A stretch of 53,709 bases of DNA from Acidobacteriaceae bacterium. GTDB taxonomy: Bacteria; Acidobacteriota; Terriglobia; Terriglobales; Acidobacteriaceae. The stretch covers positions 1 to 53,709 of the forward strand of contig JANXZM010000105.1 in the NCBI GenBank assembly GCA_025355505.1, in the 5' to 3' direction. This document shows, in pieces, positions 26,872 through 35,592 of this stretch. The number at the start of each line of letters is the position of its first letter. Position 1 is the first letter of the stretch. A program made the translations under genes and the position numbers. The notes under the pieces are model-generated. The model was not told the origin of the DNA and searched no databases. It was given only the letters and a program-made list of their open reading frames with translations.

Positions 26872-29541
26872 ATGTCGCTCACCTCTGGCACCAAACTTGG
26901 GCCGTACGAAATTCAATCGCCGCTGGGCGCGGGCGGTATGGGCGAGGTGTATCGAGCGAAGGACACTCGCCTCGACCGCACCGTTGCGGTCAAAATTCTG
27001 CCGAGTCATCTCTCTGACAATCCCGAAGCTAAGCAACGTTTCGACCGCGAAGCCCGGGCCATCTCTTCTCTGAACCATCCCAATATCTGCACGATGCATG
27101 ATGTCGGCCATCAGGATGGCATCGATTTCCTGGTCATGGAGTTTCTAGAGGGGGAGACCCTTGCCGACCGCTTGCTGAAAGGTCCGCTCGCGACCGAGCA
27201 GGTGCTGAAATACGGGATCGAGATTTGCGAGGGCCTGGAGCGAGCGCACAAAAGCGGCGTCGTGCATCGAGACCTCAAACCGGGAAACGTGATGCTGACG
27301 AAAACCGGGGCAAAGCTCATGGACTTCGGCCTGGCCAAAGCAACTCCAGCGGGCGCCGCACCAGCTTCCAGTCTGACCATGACGGTTGCCAACACATCGG
27401 CTGATCAGCCGCTGACGGCACAGGGCACATTGGTGGGGACGTTCCAGTACATGTCTCCGGAGCAGACCGAGGGCAAAGACGCCGATGCGCGCTCCGACAT
27501 TTTCGCGATGGGCGCTCTGCTGTACGAAATGGTAACCGGCAAGCGGGCCTTCACCGGGAAGAGCCAGGCCAGTATCGTGGCGGCAATCCTCGCATCGGAG
27601 CCCATGCCAATTTCGGTCGCGCAGCCGATGACTCCACCGGCACTGGCGCAGGTGGTGAAGACCTGCCTCGCCAAAGATCCCGAGGAGCGCTTCCAGACGG
27701 TGCACGACCTCAAGCTGCAATTGAAATGGATTGCGGAGGCGTCTTCCAGTCAACTGGCTGCGCCTGCCCAAGTCCGCGCTCGCCGCGTAGTGCAGAAGCG
27801 AACCTTGCTGGTTGCCGCTGCTGCTGGTTGGATTCTCGCCGCTGCCGCGCTCGCTGTTTACCTCTCCAGCCGTGCTCAGCTTGACGACGCGCGACGTCCG
27901 ATGACCGCATCCTGGCTCGCTCCGAACGATACGGAATTTTCGATGGTAATTGTAGGCGCGCCTGCGCTTTCTCCGGACGGTTCGAAACTCGCCTTCCTCA
28001 CCGGCGACGAGTCCGACACGAACACGAAATTGTGGGTGCGCGATGTACCGACTGGAACGGTGCACGCGGTGGAAGAGGCGGTTCGGCCAAGATTTGCGTT
28101 CTGGTCTCCCGATGGCAAGGCGATTGGATTTTTTTCCACGGGAAAATTGAAGAAAGTTGCGCTGGCCGGCGGACCCGTCCAGGTGCTCTGCGATGCGCCC
28201 GAAGGGCGTGGCGGATCGTGGAGTGCGCGCGGCGTGATCATCTTCACGCCCAACATTTTTGAGCCCCTGTACAAGGTGCCGGAGGGCGGCGGCACGCCCG
28301 AGAAGATCACCGAAACAAAAGCAGGCTGGACCCATCGCAACCCCTACTTTCTCCCCGACGGCGATCACTTCCTGTTCGTTTCCCGCGAAGCGGTGGGGAC
28401 GACAGGTTCTGTCGGTGCGTTGTACGGCGCCTCGCTCTCCGGCGAGAAGCCGCGCCAAATTCTGGAGCGCGCCTCGAACGTCCAGTATTCCGAGGGATAC
28501 CTGCTGTACCTCCGCGAAACCGTGCTCGTAGCGCAGCGCTTCGATCCGAAATCGCTCCAGTTCACCGGCGACCCGAAGCCTGTAGTCGAAAAGCTCGACT
28601 ATTGGAACGCCCGCGACATCGCCGCCTTCACCGCCGCGCACGGCACGCTCGTCTTCCGCCATGGATCTTTGCAGAAGACCCAGCCCATGTGGGTGGACCG
28701 CACGGGCAAAGAGCTGGCACGCTTTGGGGAGTTCGGTCTCTATTCGTCGCCGAAGCCCTCCGAAGACGGCTCCTTGGTCGGATTGGTGCGGCCCGATCCT
28801 GACACGGGCCGTGGCGACGTTTGGATTGTCGATACCAAGCGCAACACGGTTTCGCGCAGCACCTTCGCCGATGCGTCCAGCATTACGTTTGCCATTTCTC
28901 CAGACTCGAAGAAGCTTGCGGTCAGCACTATCGCGGGAGCAGTCTCGGGAGGAATCTGGATCCAGCCGATCAGCGGTCCCGGCAACCAGGAGCAGTTGGA
29001 GAGGCCCAAGCACTTTCTCTCGGTGAATAGCTGGTCTCCCAACGGCCGCTATCTGTTTTTCATGTTGCAGGACAACGCCACGCGCGAGGACGTTTACTAT
29101 GTTGATCTGAACGGCGACAAGAAATTGACTCCTTTTCTGCATTCGCCCGCCAACGAAGTCGACGCCGTGCTCTCGCTCAACGGCAAATGGCTCGCCTACA
29201 CTTCGGACGAATCGGGCCGGGCCGAAGTCTACGTCACCGCCTTCCCCGATCCCGGAGGAAAGTGGCAAGTCTCCAACGGCGGCGGCAGTAACCCGTCGTG
29301 GAGCGCCGACGGCAAGCAGCTCTACTACGGCATCGGAGACAAGCTCATGATGGTGCCCATTCAAAACGTAGAGACTTTCGAATTCGGAGCGCCCTCCGCG
29401 TTACCCATTCACCTGAACGAATTCGCGACGCTAGGGCCGGTCGCGCCCGGCGAACGTTTTCCCGCTCTGAAGCCCCTCAGCGGAGGCCAGTCGCACCCAC
29501 AGGAAGTCATCCTCAACTGGACCGGAACACTGAAGCAGTAG
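26872..29541 (+). CDS. Transmembrane Ser/Thr protein kinase with PD40/TolB-like propeller
   Basis: 889 residues. The N-terminal Hanks-type kinase (about 11-290) has the Gly-loop LGAGGMGEV, Lys41 in [15 protein letters not shown] (132-139) and DFGLAK (151-156), all intact. One membrane helix (about 309-332) leads to an external part with repeated PD40 motifs ([45 protein letters not shown]) forming a beta-propeller sensor. This fusion is very common in Acidobacteriota. The ATG at 26872 lacks a Shine-Dalgarno but sits just behind a TATAAT box. It is a single-gene unit; its substrates are unknown. Confidence 0.95.
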   Translation: MSLTSGTKLGPYEIQSPLGAGGMGEVYRAKDTRLDRTVAVKILPSHLSDNPEAKQRFDREARAISSLNHPNICTMHDVGHQDGIDFLVMEFLEGETLADRLLKGPLATEQVLKYGIEICEGLERAHKSGVVHRDLKPGNVMLTKTGAKLMDFGLAKATPAGAAPASSLTMTVANTSADQPLTAQGTLVGTFQYMSPEQTEGKDADARSDIFAMGALLYEMVTGKRAFTGKSQASIVAAILASEPMPISVAQPMTPPALAQVVKTCLAKDPEERFQTVHDLKLQLKWIAEASSSQLAAPAQVRARRVVQKRTLLVAAAAGWILAAAALAVYLSSRAQLDDARRPMTASWLAPNDTEFSMVIVGAPALSPDGSKLAFLTGDESDTNTKLWVRDVPTGTVHAVEEAVRPRFAFWSPDGKAIGFFSTGKLKKVALAGGPVQVLCDAPEGRGGSWSARGVIIFTPNIFEPLYKVPEGGGTPEKITETKAGWTHRNPYFLPDGDHFLFVSREAVGTTGSVGALYGASLSGEKPRQILERASNVQYSEGYLLYLRETVLVAQRFDPKSLQFTGDPKPVVEKLDYWNARDIAAFTAAHGTLVFRHGSLQKTQPMWVDRTGKELARFGEFGLYSSPKPSEDGSLVGLVRPDPDTGRGDVWIVDTKRNTVSRSTFADASSITFAISPDSKKLAVSTIAGAVSGGIWIQPISGPGNQEQLERPKHFLSVNSWSPNGRYLFFMLQDNATREDVYYVDLNGDKKLTPFLHSPANEVDAVLSLNGKWLAYTSDESGRAEVYVTAFPDPGGKWQVSNGGGSNPSWSADGKQLYYGIGDKLMMVPIQNVETFEFGAPSALPIHLNEFATLGPVAPGERFPALKPLSGGQSHPQEVILNWTGTLKQ

Positions 29542-29859
29542 CCGCCCCCTTTACCGCCAGCGGCTGGCCGATAAACGACGTCACTTAGACGTTGTCTGCC
29601 GGATCACTATTGGTAATTGTGCCAGGATCACGGGCGTTAGAACCAACTTGCGCGCGCACACCGGCCTTCACCGTGAAGCAGGGAGTCCTCCCGAAACTGA
29701 GATGACCGGTTGGCGAGGGACTGCTTCCCTGGTGGTCACTTTCGTAACCCCATCCTCCCCTAACGCAAGTTTAATACCCATCCCAGCAGGGATATGATGG
29801 TCATAGCGTAAGAGATATCCAGTATTCGCAGAATTTTGCAATGAGGTTGGCACGGGTCC
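29542..29859 (+). other. Intergenic region / leader before the FecR-domain gene
   Basis: This 318-bp gap has no gene. A branched fold is possible at 29669-29734: CACC/GGTG and GAAGCA/TGCTTC close a region that contains the hairpin GGGAG/CTCCC (29681-29692). I compared it with the c-di-GMP-I and TPP riboswitch consensus sequences; short stretches look alike but the conserved core is not all there. Confidence 0.35.
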
Positions 29860-31149
29860 GTGTCGAATAAACAAAAGCCGGGGCTCTACGTCGCATGGAA
29901 GACGGTGACGTACCGCAGCGTGCTCATGGCACTGCTGGGTGCGGCGCTGATATTTGGGGCTGTAATGCACGTGGTGTTTCCGAAATTCACCGACTCGACG
30001 GTGAAGGCGGCCGGGCAGTTTTCGACGAGCTTGCTGGAAAAAGTGGCGGGACTGGCGCCTCCGCTCAAGGGGCCGTCGGCTGCGGTTTCGCAGCAGGCGC
30101 ACTTTACGGCGCTCGATGGCACCATCCGCGTAAGGAAAAGCAACGGCAACAGTTGGATCAACGCCGACTACAACGTGCCGCTCGAAAAAGGCGACGTGGT
30201 GCAGACCGGGGCCGAAGGCATGGCCAAGATTGTTTTCAACGACGGTACCAACTACACAGTGAAACAGGATTCGCTGATCGTAATCGAAGAGAACTCAGCC
30301 AACGACCAGCAGCAAACCAACGTATCGGTGGCGGTCACAACCGGCACGGTGGATTTGACCACGGCGACTTATGTTCAGGGTTCGAAGTCGCAGGTAATTG
30401 TCGCGGGTGCGAAAGCTTCGCTTGCTCCCGATTCGTCGGCCATGGTGCACAATAACCCCAAAGACGATCAGCATGAAATTCTGGTAAAGAAAGGCAGCGG
30501 CGAAATCGAACGCAATGGAGAAGTGGTTCATCTGTCGAACTGGGAAAAGGTAAGTTTCCAGAGCGCATCGAAAACCATGGAAAGGGCCACGGAAATCGGT
30601 CCGCCAGCGCCCATTACGCCGGGCAACATGATGCCGGTTTTCATCGCCGCCGCGGAGAAGTCGAAGGAAGTGGAGTTTGCCTGGTCACCCATGACGAGCG
30701 CCGCCGGATACCGGCTGCGCATTTCGCACAATCCGTATTTTTCGTCATTGTTGCTGGACCGCAAGGTGGAGACCACGAGTGTGGTTGTGACCGGTCTGCC
30801 CGTCGGGGCTTACTATTGGTCCATCCAGTCTTACGATGCGGCCGGCAAGGAGTCGGTGGAGAGCGAAAAAAATCGCTTTACTATCATTGTCAAGGCCAAG
30901 GAACAAATAGAGCTGTCGCTGGACATTGATCCTCTGGTCCAGCACGGACACGTGATCGAGGTGACGGGCAAGACCGAGGCGGGAGCGCGCGTCATGGTGA
31001 ACGGCAGGGAAGTGCCGATCGTCGGCGACGATGGTACGTTCCACTATTTCACGCCGCCCTTGCCGAACGGGGAAAACCTGGTCACGGTCACGGCGCAGAA
31101 TTCCAAAGGCGGGGTGAACACCCACCAGGACAAAGTCGTGATTCAATAA
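29860..31149 (+). CDS. FecR-domain membrane-anchored protein
   Basis: 429 residues. A signal anchor (about 20-45) is followed by a FecR-like domain (about 85-230: ALDGTIRVRK, GDVVQTGAEGMAKIVFNDGT), then an Fn3-like module (about 255-345; WSPMTSAAGYRLRISHNPYF) and a C-terminal beta-sandwich resembling bacterial Ig-like or PEGA folds (about 350-425). FecR domains outside iron-uptake systems often sit in envelope or polysaccharide-associated proteins. The GTG start at 29860 is chosen; the ribosome site is weak. It precedes mreB by 209 bp on the same strand, so it may share regulation with the cell-shape genes, but this is inference. Confidence 0.8.
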   Translation: MSNKQKPGLYVAWKTVTYRSVLMALLGAALIFGAVMHVVFPKFTDSTVKAAGQFSTSLLEKVAGLAPPLKGPSAAVSQQAHFTALDGTIRVRKSNGNSWINADYNVPLEKGDVVQTGAEGMAKIVFNDGTNYTVKQDSLIVIEENSANDQQQTNVSVAVTTGTVDLTTATYVQGSKSQVIVAGAKASLAPDSSAMVHNNPKDDQHEILVKKGSGEIERNGEVVHLSNWEKVSFQSASKTMERATEIGPPAPITPGNMMPVFIAAAEKSKEVEFAWSPMTSAAGYRLRISHNPYFSSLLLDRKVETTSVVVTGLPVGAYYWSIQSYDAAGKESVESEKNRFTIIVKAKEQIELSLDIDPLVQHGHVIEVTGKTEAGARVMVNGREVPIVGDDGTFHYFTPPLPNGENLVTVTAQNSKGGVNTHQDKVVIQ

Positions 31150-31358
31150 AGATTCGATGTCCAGAAACGATCGGAAATGACGTTCAGGACCATGTTCGAA
31201 ACAACCGGTGCCCAAGTGACAACCAGTTCTTCTGAACATCGAAGTAGAATAGAAGAAACGTAGAATAGAAGAAGCCAGGGGAGAACGACTCACAGGGAAA
31301 CCGACGAAGGCCCAGGTTCCAGGGGCGAGACGAATTCCCGGAAGAGGGAAGTATAGCC

Positions 31359-32423
31359 ATGTCAAACAACGGGTTTAGTAACGGCTCATCGCGTTCGCAC
31401 AATCTGCGTTCGCTGTTCAGCATGTTTTCGAGCGACCTTGCCATTGATCTCGGGACGGCCAACACGCTGGTGTACGCGCGCGGCAAGGGCATCGTGGTGA
31501 ATGAGCCTTCGATCGTGGCCATCAACAAGAACACCGGCGAAGTTGAAGCCGTGGGCAAAGAAGCCAAGGAGATGCTGGGACGCACGCCCGGCAACATCGT
31601 GGCCATCAAGCCGATGAAAGACGGCGTCATCGCGGACTTCAAGGTCACCGAGAAGATGCTGAACTACTTTATTCAGAAAGCGCACAACCGCAAGATGCTG
31701 GTGCATCCGCGGATCGTGATCGGCGTGCCTTCGGAAATCACGCAAGTGGAAAAGCGAGCGGTCATGGATTCCGCCTATCGCGCCAAGGCCAGTGAAGTGC
31801 ACCTGGTGGAGCAGGCCATGGTAGCTGCCATCGGCGCGGGGTTGCCGATTACCGAGCCCAGCGGCAACATGGTCGTCGACATCGGCGGTGGTACCACCGA
31901 CATCGCGGTAATTTCGCTCAGCGGCATCGTTTATTCGCGTTCCGTGCGCATGGCGGGCAACCAGATGGACGAGGCCATCATGAACTACCTCAAGCGGAAA
32001 TATAACCTGCTGATCGGCGAGCGCACCGCCGAGCAGATCAAGATCGAAATCGGCTCGGCGTATCCGCTCGACAAGCCGCTGACCATGGAAATCAAAGGCC
32101 GCAACCTGATCGAAGGCGTGCCCAAGACCATCACGGTGGACGATAGCGAAATCCGCGAATCGTTGAGCGAATGCGTTTCGACCATAATGAATGCGATCCG
32201 TGTCGCACTCGAGCGCACGCCACCGGAACTCTCCGCCGATATCAGCGACCGTGGCATCGTGCTGACCGGTGGTGGCGCGCTGATCAAGAACCTCGACAAA
32301 CGCATCCGCGAGGAAACCGGATTGCCGGTCTCGATTGCCGACGATCCGCTCTGCAGCGTGGTGCTCGGCACCGGCAAGATGCTCTCGGATTTCAAGCTGC
32401 TGAGAAAGATTTCGATCGAGTAA
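31359..32423 (+). CDS. mreB: Rod shape-determining protein MreB
   Basis: Bacterial actin homologue that forms membrane-bound filaments guiding side-wall peptidoglycan synthesis. 354 residues. Actin-fold nucleotide motifs: [14 protein letters not shown] (phosphate 1), [15 protein letters not shown] (phosphate 2) and [14 protein letters not shown] (adenosine). An extra N-terminal stretch of about 25 Ser/Asn-rich residues precedes the core. The ATG at 31359 follows AGAGGGAAG. It is first in the mreBCD cluster, with a 162-bp repeat-rich gap to mreC. Confidence 0.97.
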   Translation: MSNNGFSNGSSRSHNLRSLFSMFSSDLAIDLGTANTLVYARGKGIVVNEPSIVAINKNTGEVEAVGKEAKEMLGRTPGNIVAIKPMKDGVIADFKVTEKMLNYFIQKAHNRKMLVHPRIVIGVPSEITQVEKRAVMDSAYRAKASEVHLVEQAMVAAIGAGLPITEPSGNMVVDIGGGTTDIAVISLSGIVYSRSVRMAGNQMDEAIMNYLKRKYNLLIGERTAEQIKIEIGSAYPLDKPLTMEIKGRNLIEGVPKTITVDDSEIRESLSECVSTIMNAIRVALERTPPELSADISDRGIVLTGGGALIKNLDKRIREETGLPVSIADDPLCSVVLGTGKMLSDFKLLRKISIE

Positions 32424-32463
32424 AGTTGCAAGCTTCGAGCCGCGCGCCACGGGCTGGAACAAT

Positions 32464-32492
32464 GCAGATTCCTCGCTTCGCTCGGGATGACA
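32464..32492 (+). repeat. GGATGACA-family interspersed repeat, copy 1
   Basis: The phrase CCTCGCTTCGCTCGGGATGACA closely matches the right half of the element at 37102-37129. It lies in the mreB-mreC gap. Confidence 0.7.
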
Positions 32493-32547
32493 ATTTCAGG
32501 CGGGAGGATGTTGTACGGCGAGAACACAATCTCAGGGATGACGGGTT

Positions 32548-32579
32548 CACTGAGAACTGACAACTGAGAACTGAGAACC
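32548..32579 (+). repeat. AACTGAGAACTGA short tandem repeat before mreC
   Basis: Four nearly identical 7-10 bp units (ACTGAGA, ACTGACA, ACTGAGA, ACTGAGA) end 6 bp before the mreC start. The last unit, GAGAA, may stand in for a ribosome site. Confidence 0.75.
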
Positions 32580-32585
32580 GGTGTT

Positions 32586-33800
32586 ATGGACGTCCTCGGA
32601 CGCTACCGCAACCTGATTGTGCTGGTGGGAGTGTTATTCGCCCAGGTACTCGGCTTGGCCGTGCAGGTCAAGCGGACGACCGACAGCGAACCGACGCGCC
32701 TGATACGGATTTGGGCGGTGGGAACGGTCACTCCTCTGGAAAAGGCGCTGGTGTGGGCGCAAACCTCCACCGGCAACATCTGGCACAACTACTTCTACTT
32801 GCGCGGAGTGCGAGCCGAGAACCGCAGCCTCAAGGCGCAGATTGAGCGAATGAGTCTGGAGCAGGTGCGGATGAGCCAGGACGCCGATCAGGCGCGGCGT
32901 CTGCAGGCGTTGCTGGCCTTTAAGGAACAGTTCATCTCGCAGACCATGGCGGCGCAGGTCATCGGATCGAGTGGCAGCGAGTTGTCGCGCTCGGTCTACA
33001 TCGACAAGGGTGTAAGCGACGGCATCAAGCCCGACATGGCCGTCATAACCGCCGACGGCATCGTGGGCAAGATTTTGCGCGTGTACGGCTCCACTTCACT
33101 GGTGCTGTTGATCAACGACCAGACCAGTGGAGTGGGCGCGCTCCTCGACAAAACGCGGCTGCAGGGCATACTGCGCGGCACGCCGGCAGGCGAAGTGGTG
33201 ATCGAAAAAGTGATGAGCGACGAAGCCGTGCTTGCTGGAGAACTGGTTCTCACCAGTGGCGGAGACGGCATTTTTCCCAAAGGCCTGCTCGTCGGCAAAG
33301 TAACAAAGGTTTCAGCGGGCAGTGAACTCTTTCTCAATATTCGCGTGCGTCCCGCAGCCGATCTCAGCAAGTTGGAAGAAGTACTGGTTGTAACGAAGAT
33401 TGATGAAAGACAGGCCCAGCCCGACCAAACAGGCGCGGCGCGCGCCGTCGATATCCTGGCCGAGCGCCTGCCGACCGTGCCTGCCAAGCCGGAAAATGCT
33501 GAGAAAGGTGCCGTGGCGGGGACTACTGCACCAGCGCCTGTCGCGCCAACGACTGCCGCACCAATGACTGTTGCGCCAACGACCACAGGCTCGGGTGCCA
33601 AGCCAAAAGCCGCGCCCCCAGAAGCCTCTGCTGGCAGAGGTGGGCCCGCTGCGCGAAAAACGGCGACGCCCTTGTCTTCTAACGGAACTTCTTCTGCAAC
33701 CAAAGCAACCGCAATCGACGCTCCAAAAGTTTTCCCTAAGCCTGTGAAGTCGGCGGTCCAACCCAAAGCGCAACCCGCCGTACAGGATAGTCCGCACTAA
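32586..33800 (+). CDS. mreC: Rod shape-determining protein MreC with long C-terminal tail
   Basis: Periplasmic scaffold that links MreB/MreD to the elongation PBP. 404 residues; the family usually has 270-300. An N-terminal membrane helix (about 10-25), a coiled coil (about 65-110) and the beta-rich core (about 110-275; DKGVSDGIKPDMAVIT, LLINDQTSGVGALL) are typical. After about residue 285 comes a low-complexity Ala/Pro/Thr/Lys-rich tail, with APTTAAPMTVAPTTT as an internal repeat, that the core fold does not need. The ATG at 32586 is preceded by the AACTGAGA repeat rather than a clean Shine-Dalgarno. It ends 1 bp before mreD. Confidence 0.93.
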   Translation: MDVLGRYRNLIVLVGVLFAQVLGLAVQVKRTTDSEPTRLIRIWAVGTVTPLEKALVWAQTSTGNIWHNYFYLRGVRAENRSLKAQIERMSLEQVRMSQDADQARRLQALLAFKEQFISQTMAAQVIGSSGSELSRSVYIDKGVSDGIKPDMAVITADGIVGKILRVYGSTSLVLLINDQTSGVGALLDKTRLQGILRGTPAGEVVIEKVMSDEAVLAGELVLTSGGDGIFPKGLLVGKVTKVSAGSELFLNIRVRPAADLSKLEEVLVVTKIDERQAQPDQTGAARAVDILAERLPTVPAKPENAEKGAVAGTTAPAPVAPTTAAPMTVAPTTTGSGAKPKAAPPEASAGRGGPAARKTATPLSSNGTSSATKATAIDAPKVFPKPVKSAVQPKAQPAVQDSPH

Positions 33801-33801
33801 C

Positions 33802-34320
33802 ATGGCCATTACTTACACATCGGGAGAGCAGGTTGAGGTTTACCGTTTCAGTATTCCTGCGACGATTCTGATTCCGCTGGCCGCGGTTTTCCTGCAGGCG
33901 TGGCTGCCGCTGCGCTTTCCTTTTTTCACAATCTTCGATCTTCCGCTGCTGGTCACCATTGGTTTTGCGACGGCGCGGCGCAGTCCGTTGGCGGGCTTGC
34001 TCACGGGCAGCTTGATCGGCATTCTACAAGACGCATTGACGCATCAGCTTATCGGGCTTTACGGAATTGCGAAGACGATCGTGGGATTTGGCGCGTCCTC
34101 GCTGGGGATCAAGCTGGACGTGGAAAATGCCGGCGCTCGTTTTTTGCTGACGATTTTTTTCTACGTGGTGCATAAGGTTGTCTACTTCATGATTGCCCGC
34201 GGCCTGGCGGGGTTGCGTATGGCGTGGAGTTGGCCGCACGAATTCCTGTCTTGCGGAGCCAATGCCCTGCTCGGCGTCCTGGTCTTCATGCTCCTGGACC
34301 GCGTCAAGCAGCGAACGTAA
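33802..34320 (+). CDS. mreD: Rod shape-determining protein MreD
   Basis: 172 residues with about five membrane helices, standard for MreD, the inner-membrane partner of MreC in the elongasome. Recognisable from its position (ATG one base after the mreC TAA) and the helix pattern with ARRSPLAGLLTGSLIGILQD near 50-70. No Shine-Dalgarno lies before it, so translation is probably coupled to mreC. The usual next genes mrdA and rodA are not here; a convergent unrelated gene follows instead. Confidence 0.9.
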   Translation: MAITYTSGEQVEVYRFSIPATILIPLAAVFLQAWLPLRFPFFTIFDLPLLVTIGFATARRSPLAGLLTGSLIGILQDALTHQLIGLYGIAKTIVGFGASSLGIKLDVENAGARFLLTIFFYVVHKVVYFMIARGLAGLRMAWSWPHEFLSCGANALLGVLVFMLLDRVKQRT

Positions 34321-34343
34321 TCCGTTGCAGCCTGTCGCTTGTA

Positions 34344-34420
34344 GAGACGGGGCTTGCCCGGTCTCCTGCGTGCCCCGCCCCCAACGCTGCGTTCGGTCGA
34401 GACGCGGCAAGCTGCGTCTC
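34344..34420. repeat. Paired GAGACGCGGCTTGCCGCGTCTC-type palindromes
   Basis: Two 22-bp palindromic units, at 34344-34365 and 34399-34420, lie between the convergent mreD and DUF92 genes. The second touches the DUF92 stop codon. Each is imperfectly self-complementary, and the two also pair with each other. A third copy lies at about 35401-35427. Confidence 0.8.
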
Positions 34421-35175
34421 TACCGGAAATTTTCGATTACCACCGACATGCCATACGCGAGCACAGCCGCCGCCAGAGTGGCGAAGAAATTCACCGTTTG
34501 ATTGCCGATCCAGCCGCGGCGTTGCAGGGTGGCGCCAAGAAGGCTGTCGATGAGCATTCCGGCCAATCCAGCGGTCACCGGAATCCAGAGCTGAGCTTGA
34601 GGAATCATCCTGCCCAAAGCGGCAACGGCCGCTATCATCAGACCGGCTGCCATGCCGGCGACGCTTCCGGGAATCGTGATGCCGCCGTCGGTACCGGCTG
34701 GGACGCGTTCCCATGTAGTGATCCGCCGCGCGTAGGGGCCGCGGGTTTGCCCGAGTTCGCTGGCCACGGTGTCCGTCGCCGCTTCGGCCAGAGCTGCCAG
34801 AACCGCGACCAGCCAAACCCGGTTACCGGTGGCGCTGAACCCAACCGAGCCGAGGGCAGCGACTGCCAGATTGGCGAGGACTTGCCACGCGTTCCGGCCT
34901 TCCCGGGGCTCGGCGAGCCCGAGTGCCAGCTTACGGCGATATCCCAGGCGGGTGGCTGCCCAGGTCACCAGAAACAGCGTTGCCAGCGCGGCGAAAGCGG
35001 TTGGTCCGGCTCCGGCAAAAAGCAGGAAACAGGCAAGTCCTCCCGCCAGAGCCCCGGATCGATTGACGCCGTGCACGGCGCGAGCCAGCACCGCGAAGCC
35101 CAGGGTCACGGCGGCAGCGAGTGCCAGCCGCTCCGGGGATGACGCCCAGCCATGTGCTAGAAAATGGGTTAGCAT
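34420..35175 (-). CDS. DUF92 family integral membrane protein
   Basis: 251 residues, mostly hydrophobic with about six or seven membrane helices. The Asp/Glu-bearing motif AEAATDTVASELG (about 131-143) and the following PGTDGGITIPGSVAG-like segment (here PAGTDGGITIPGSVAG) are hallmarks of DUF92 (TMEM19 / VTE6), whose plant members are linked to phytyl-phosphate kinase activity in tocopherol synthesis. The bacterial role is not known. The start at ATG 35175 is taken from the hydrophobic profile. It is convergent with mreD. Confidence 0.88.
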   Translation of the reverse strand: MLTHFLAHGWASSPERLALAAAVTLGFAVLARAVHGVNRSGALAGGLACFLLFAGAGPTAFAALATLFLVTWAATRLGYRRKLALGLAEPREGRNAWQVLANLAVAALGSVGFSATGNRVWLVAVLAALAEAATDTVASELGQTRGPYARRITTWERVPAGTDGGITIPGSVAGMAAGLMIAAVAALGRMIPQAQLWIPVTAGLAGMLIDSLLGATLQRRGWIGNQTVNFFATLAAAVLAYGMSVVIENFR

Positions 35176-35592
35176 TGATAAGGGTGCTTTCAGTTGTCAG
35201 CGCTCAGCTATCAGTAGAATCTCACGTCCCTGGCGGTTGGTATGCCCGAGCCCTGGTCGATAACACTATATTCGGTGCCCGGCGGCAGCGGACCGCGCCA
35301 TGTAGTGCTTGGCTTTTGGATTCCCCCCGCAATCTCGCGGCATCACCCCCCCACTAATTTAGGCTGCATTCTGTATGCTTTGGGTGGATTTTGATTTCGT
35401 GGTACGCGGCCTGCCGCGTCTCTACGGTAGCTTTTCTTTGCGACCCGAAACCTGTCCCGGCAACCAAACCCATGTCTACGCGCTTCTTCACCAAAGCGAC
35501 GGGCTAAGCCCCGCCTGATTTCCCCTCGCGACCCGGTTCCCGATACAATATCGGTTTCCGGCGCAAGGCTAATTTTCTTCTACGGAGTTTGA
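35176..35592. other. Repeat-rich intergenic region
   Basis: 417 bp without a gene. It holds a degenerate CAGTTGTCAGCGCTCAG repeat (about 35193-35215), a third GAGAC-type palindrome (about 35401-35427) and, near its right end, CCGATA/TATCGG (35540-35551-type palindrome) around TACAAT at 35544-35549, which could be the -10 box of the next gene. Confidence 0.45.

Noticed and set aside
25542-27017. Long open frame (491 codons) on the plus strand
   Set aside because: It is antisense to the aldehyde dehydrogenase and runs into the kinase 5' end; composition is that of a codon-bias shadow.
27145-29364. Long open frame (739 codons) on the minus strand
   Set aside because: It is antisense to the Ser/Thr kinase gene, whose motifs are complete; the antisense translation has no recognisable domain and arises from high-GC codon bias.
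29669-29734. c-di-GMP-I or TPP riboswitch upstream of the FecR gene
   Set aside because: Only short words match. The c-di-GMP-I core GACGCAAAGCC and the TPP 5' half CUGAGA...ACCC are missing in the needed order.
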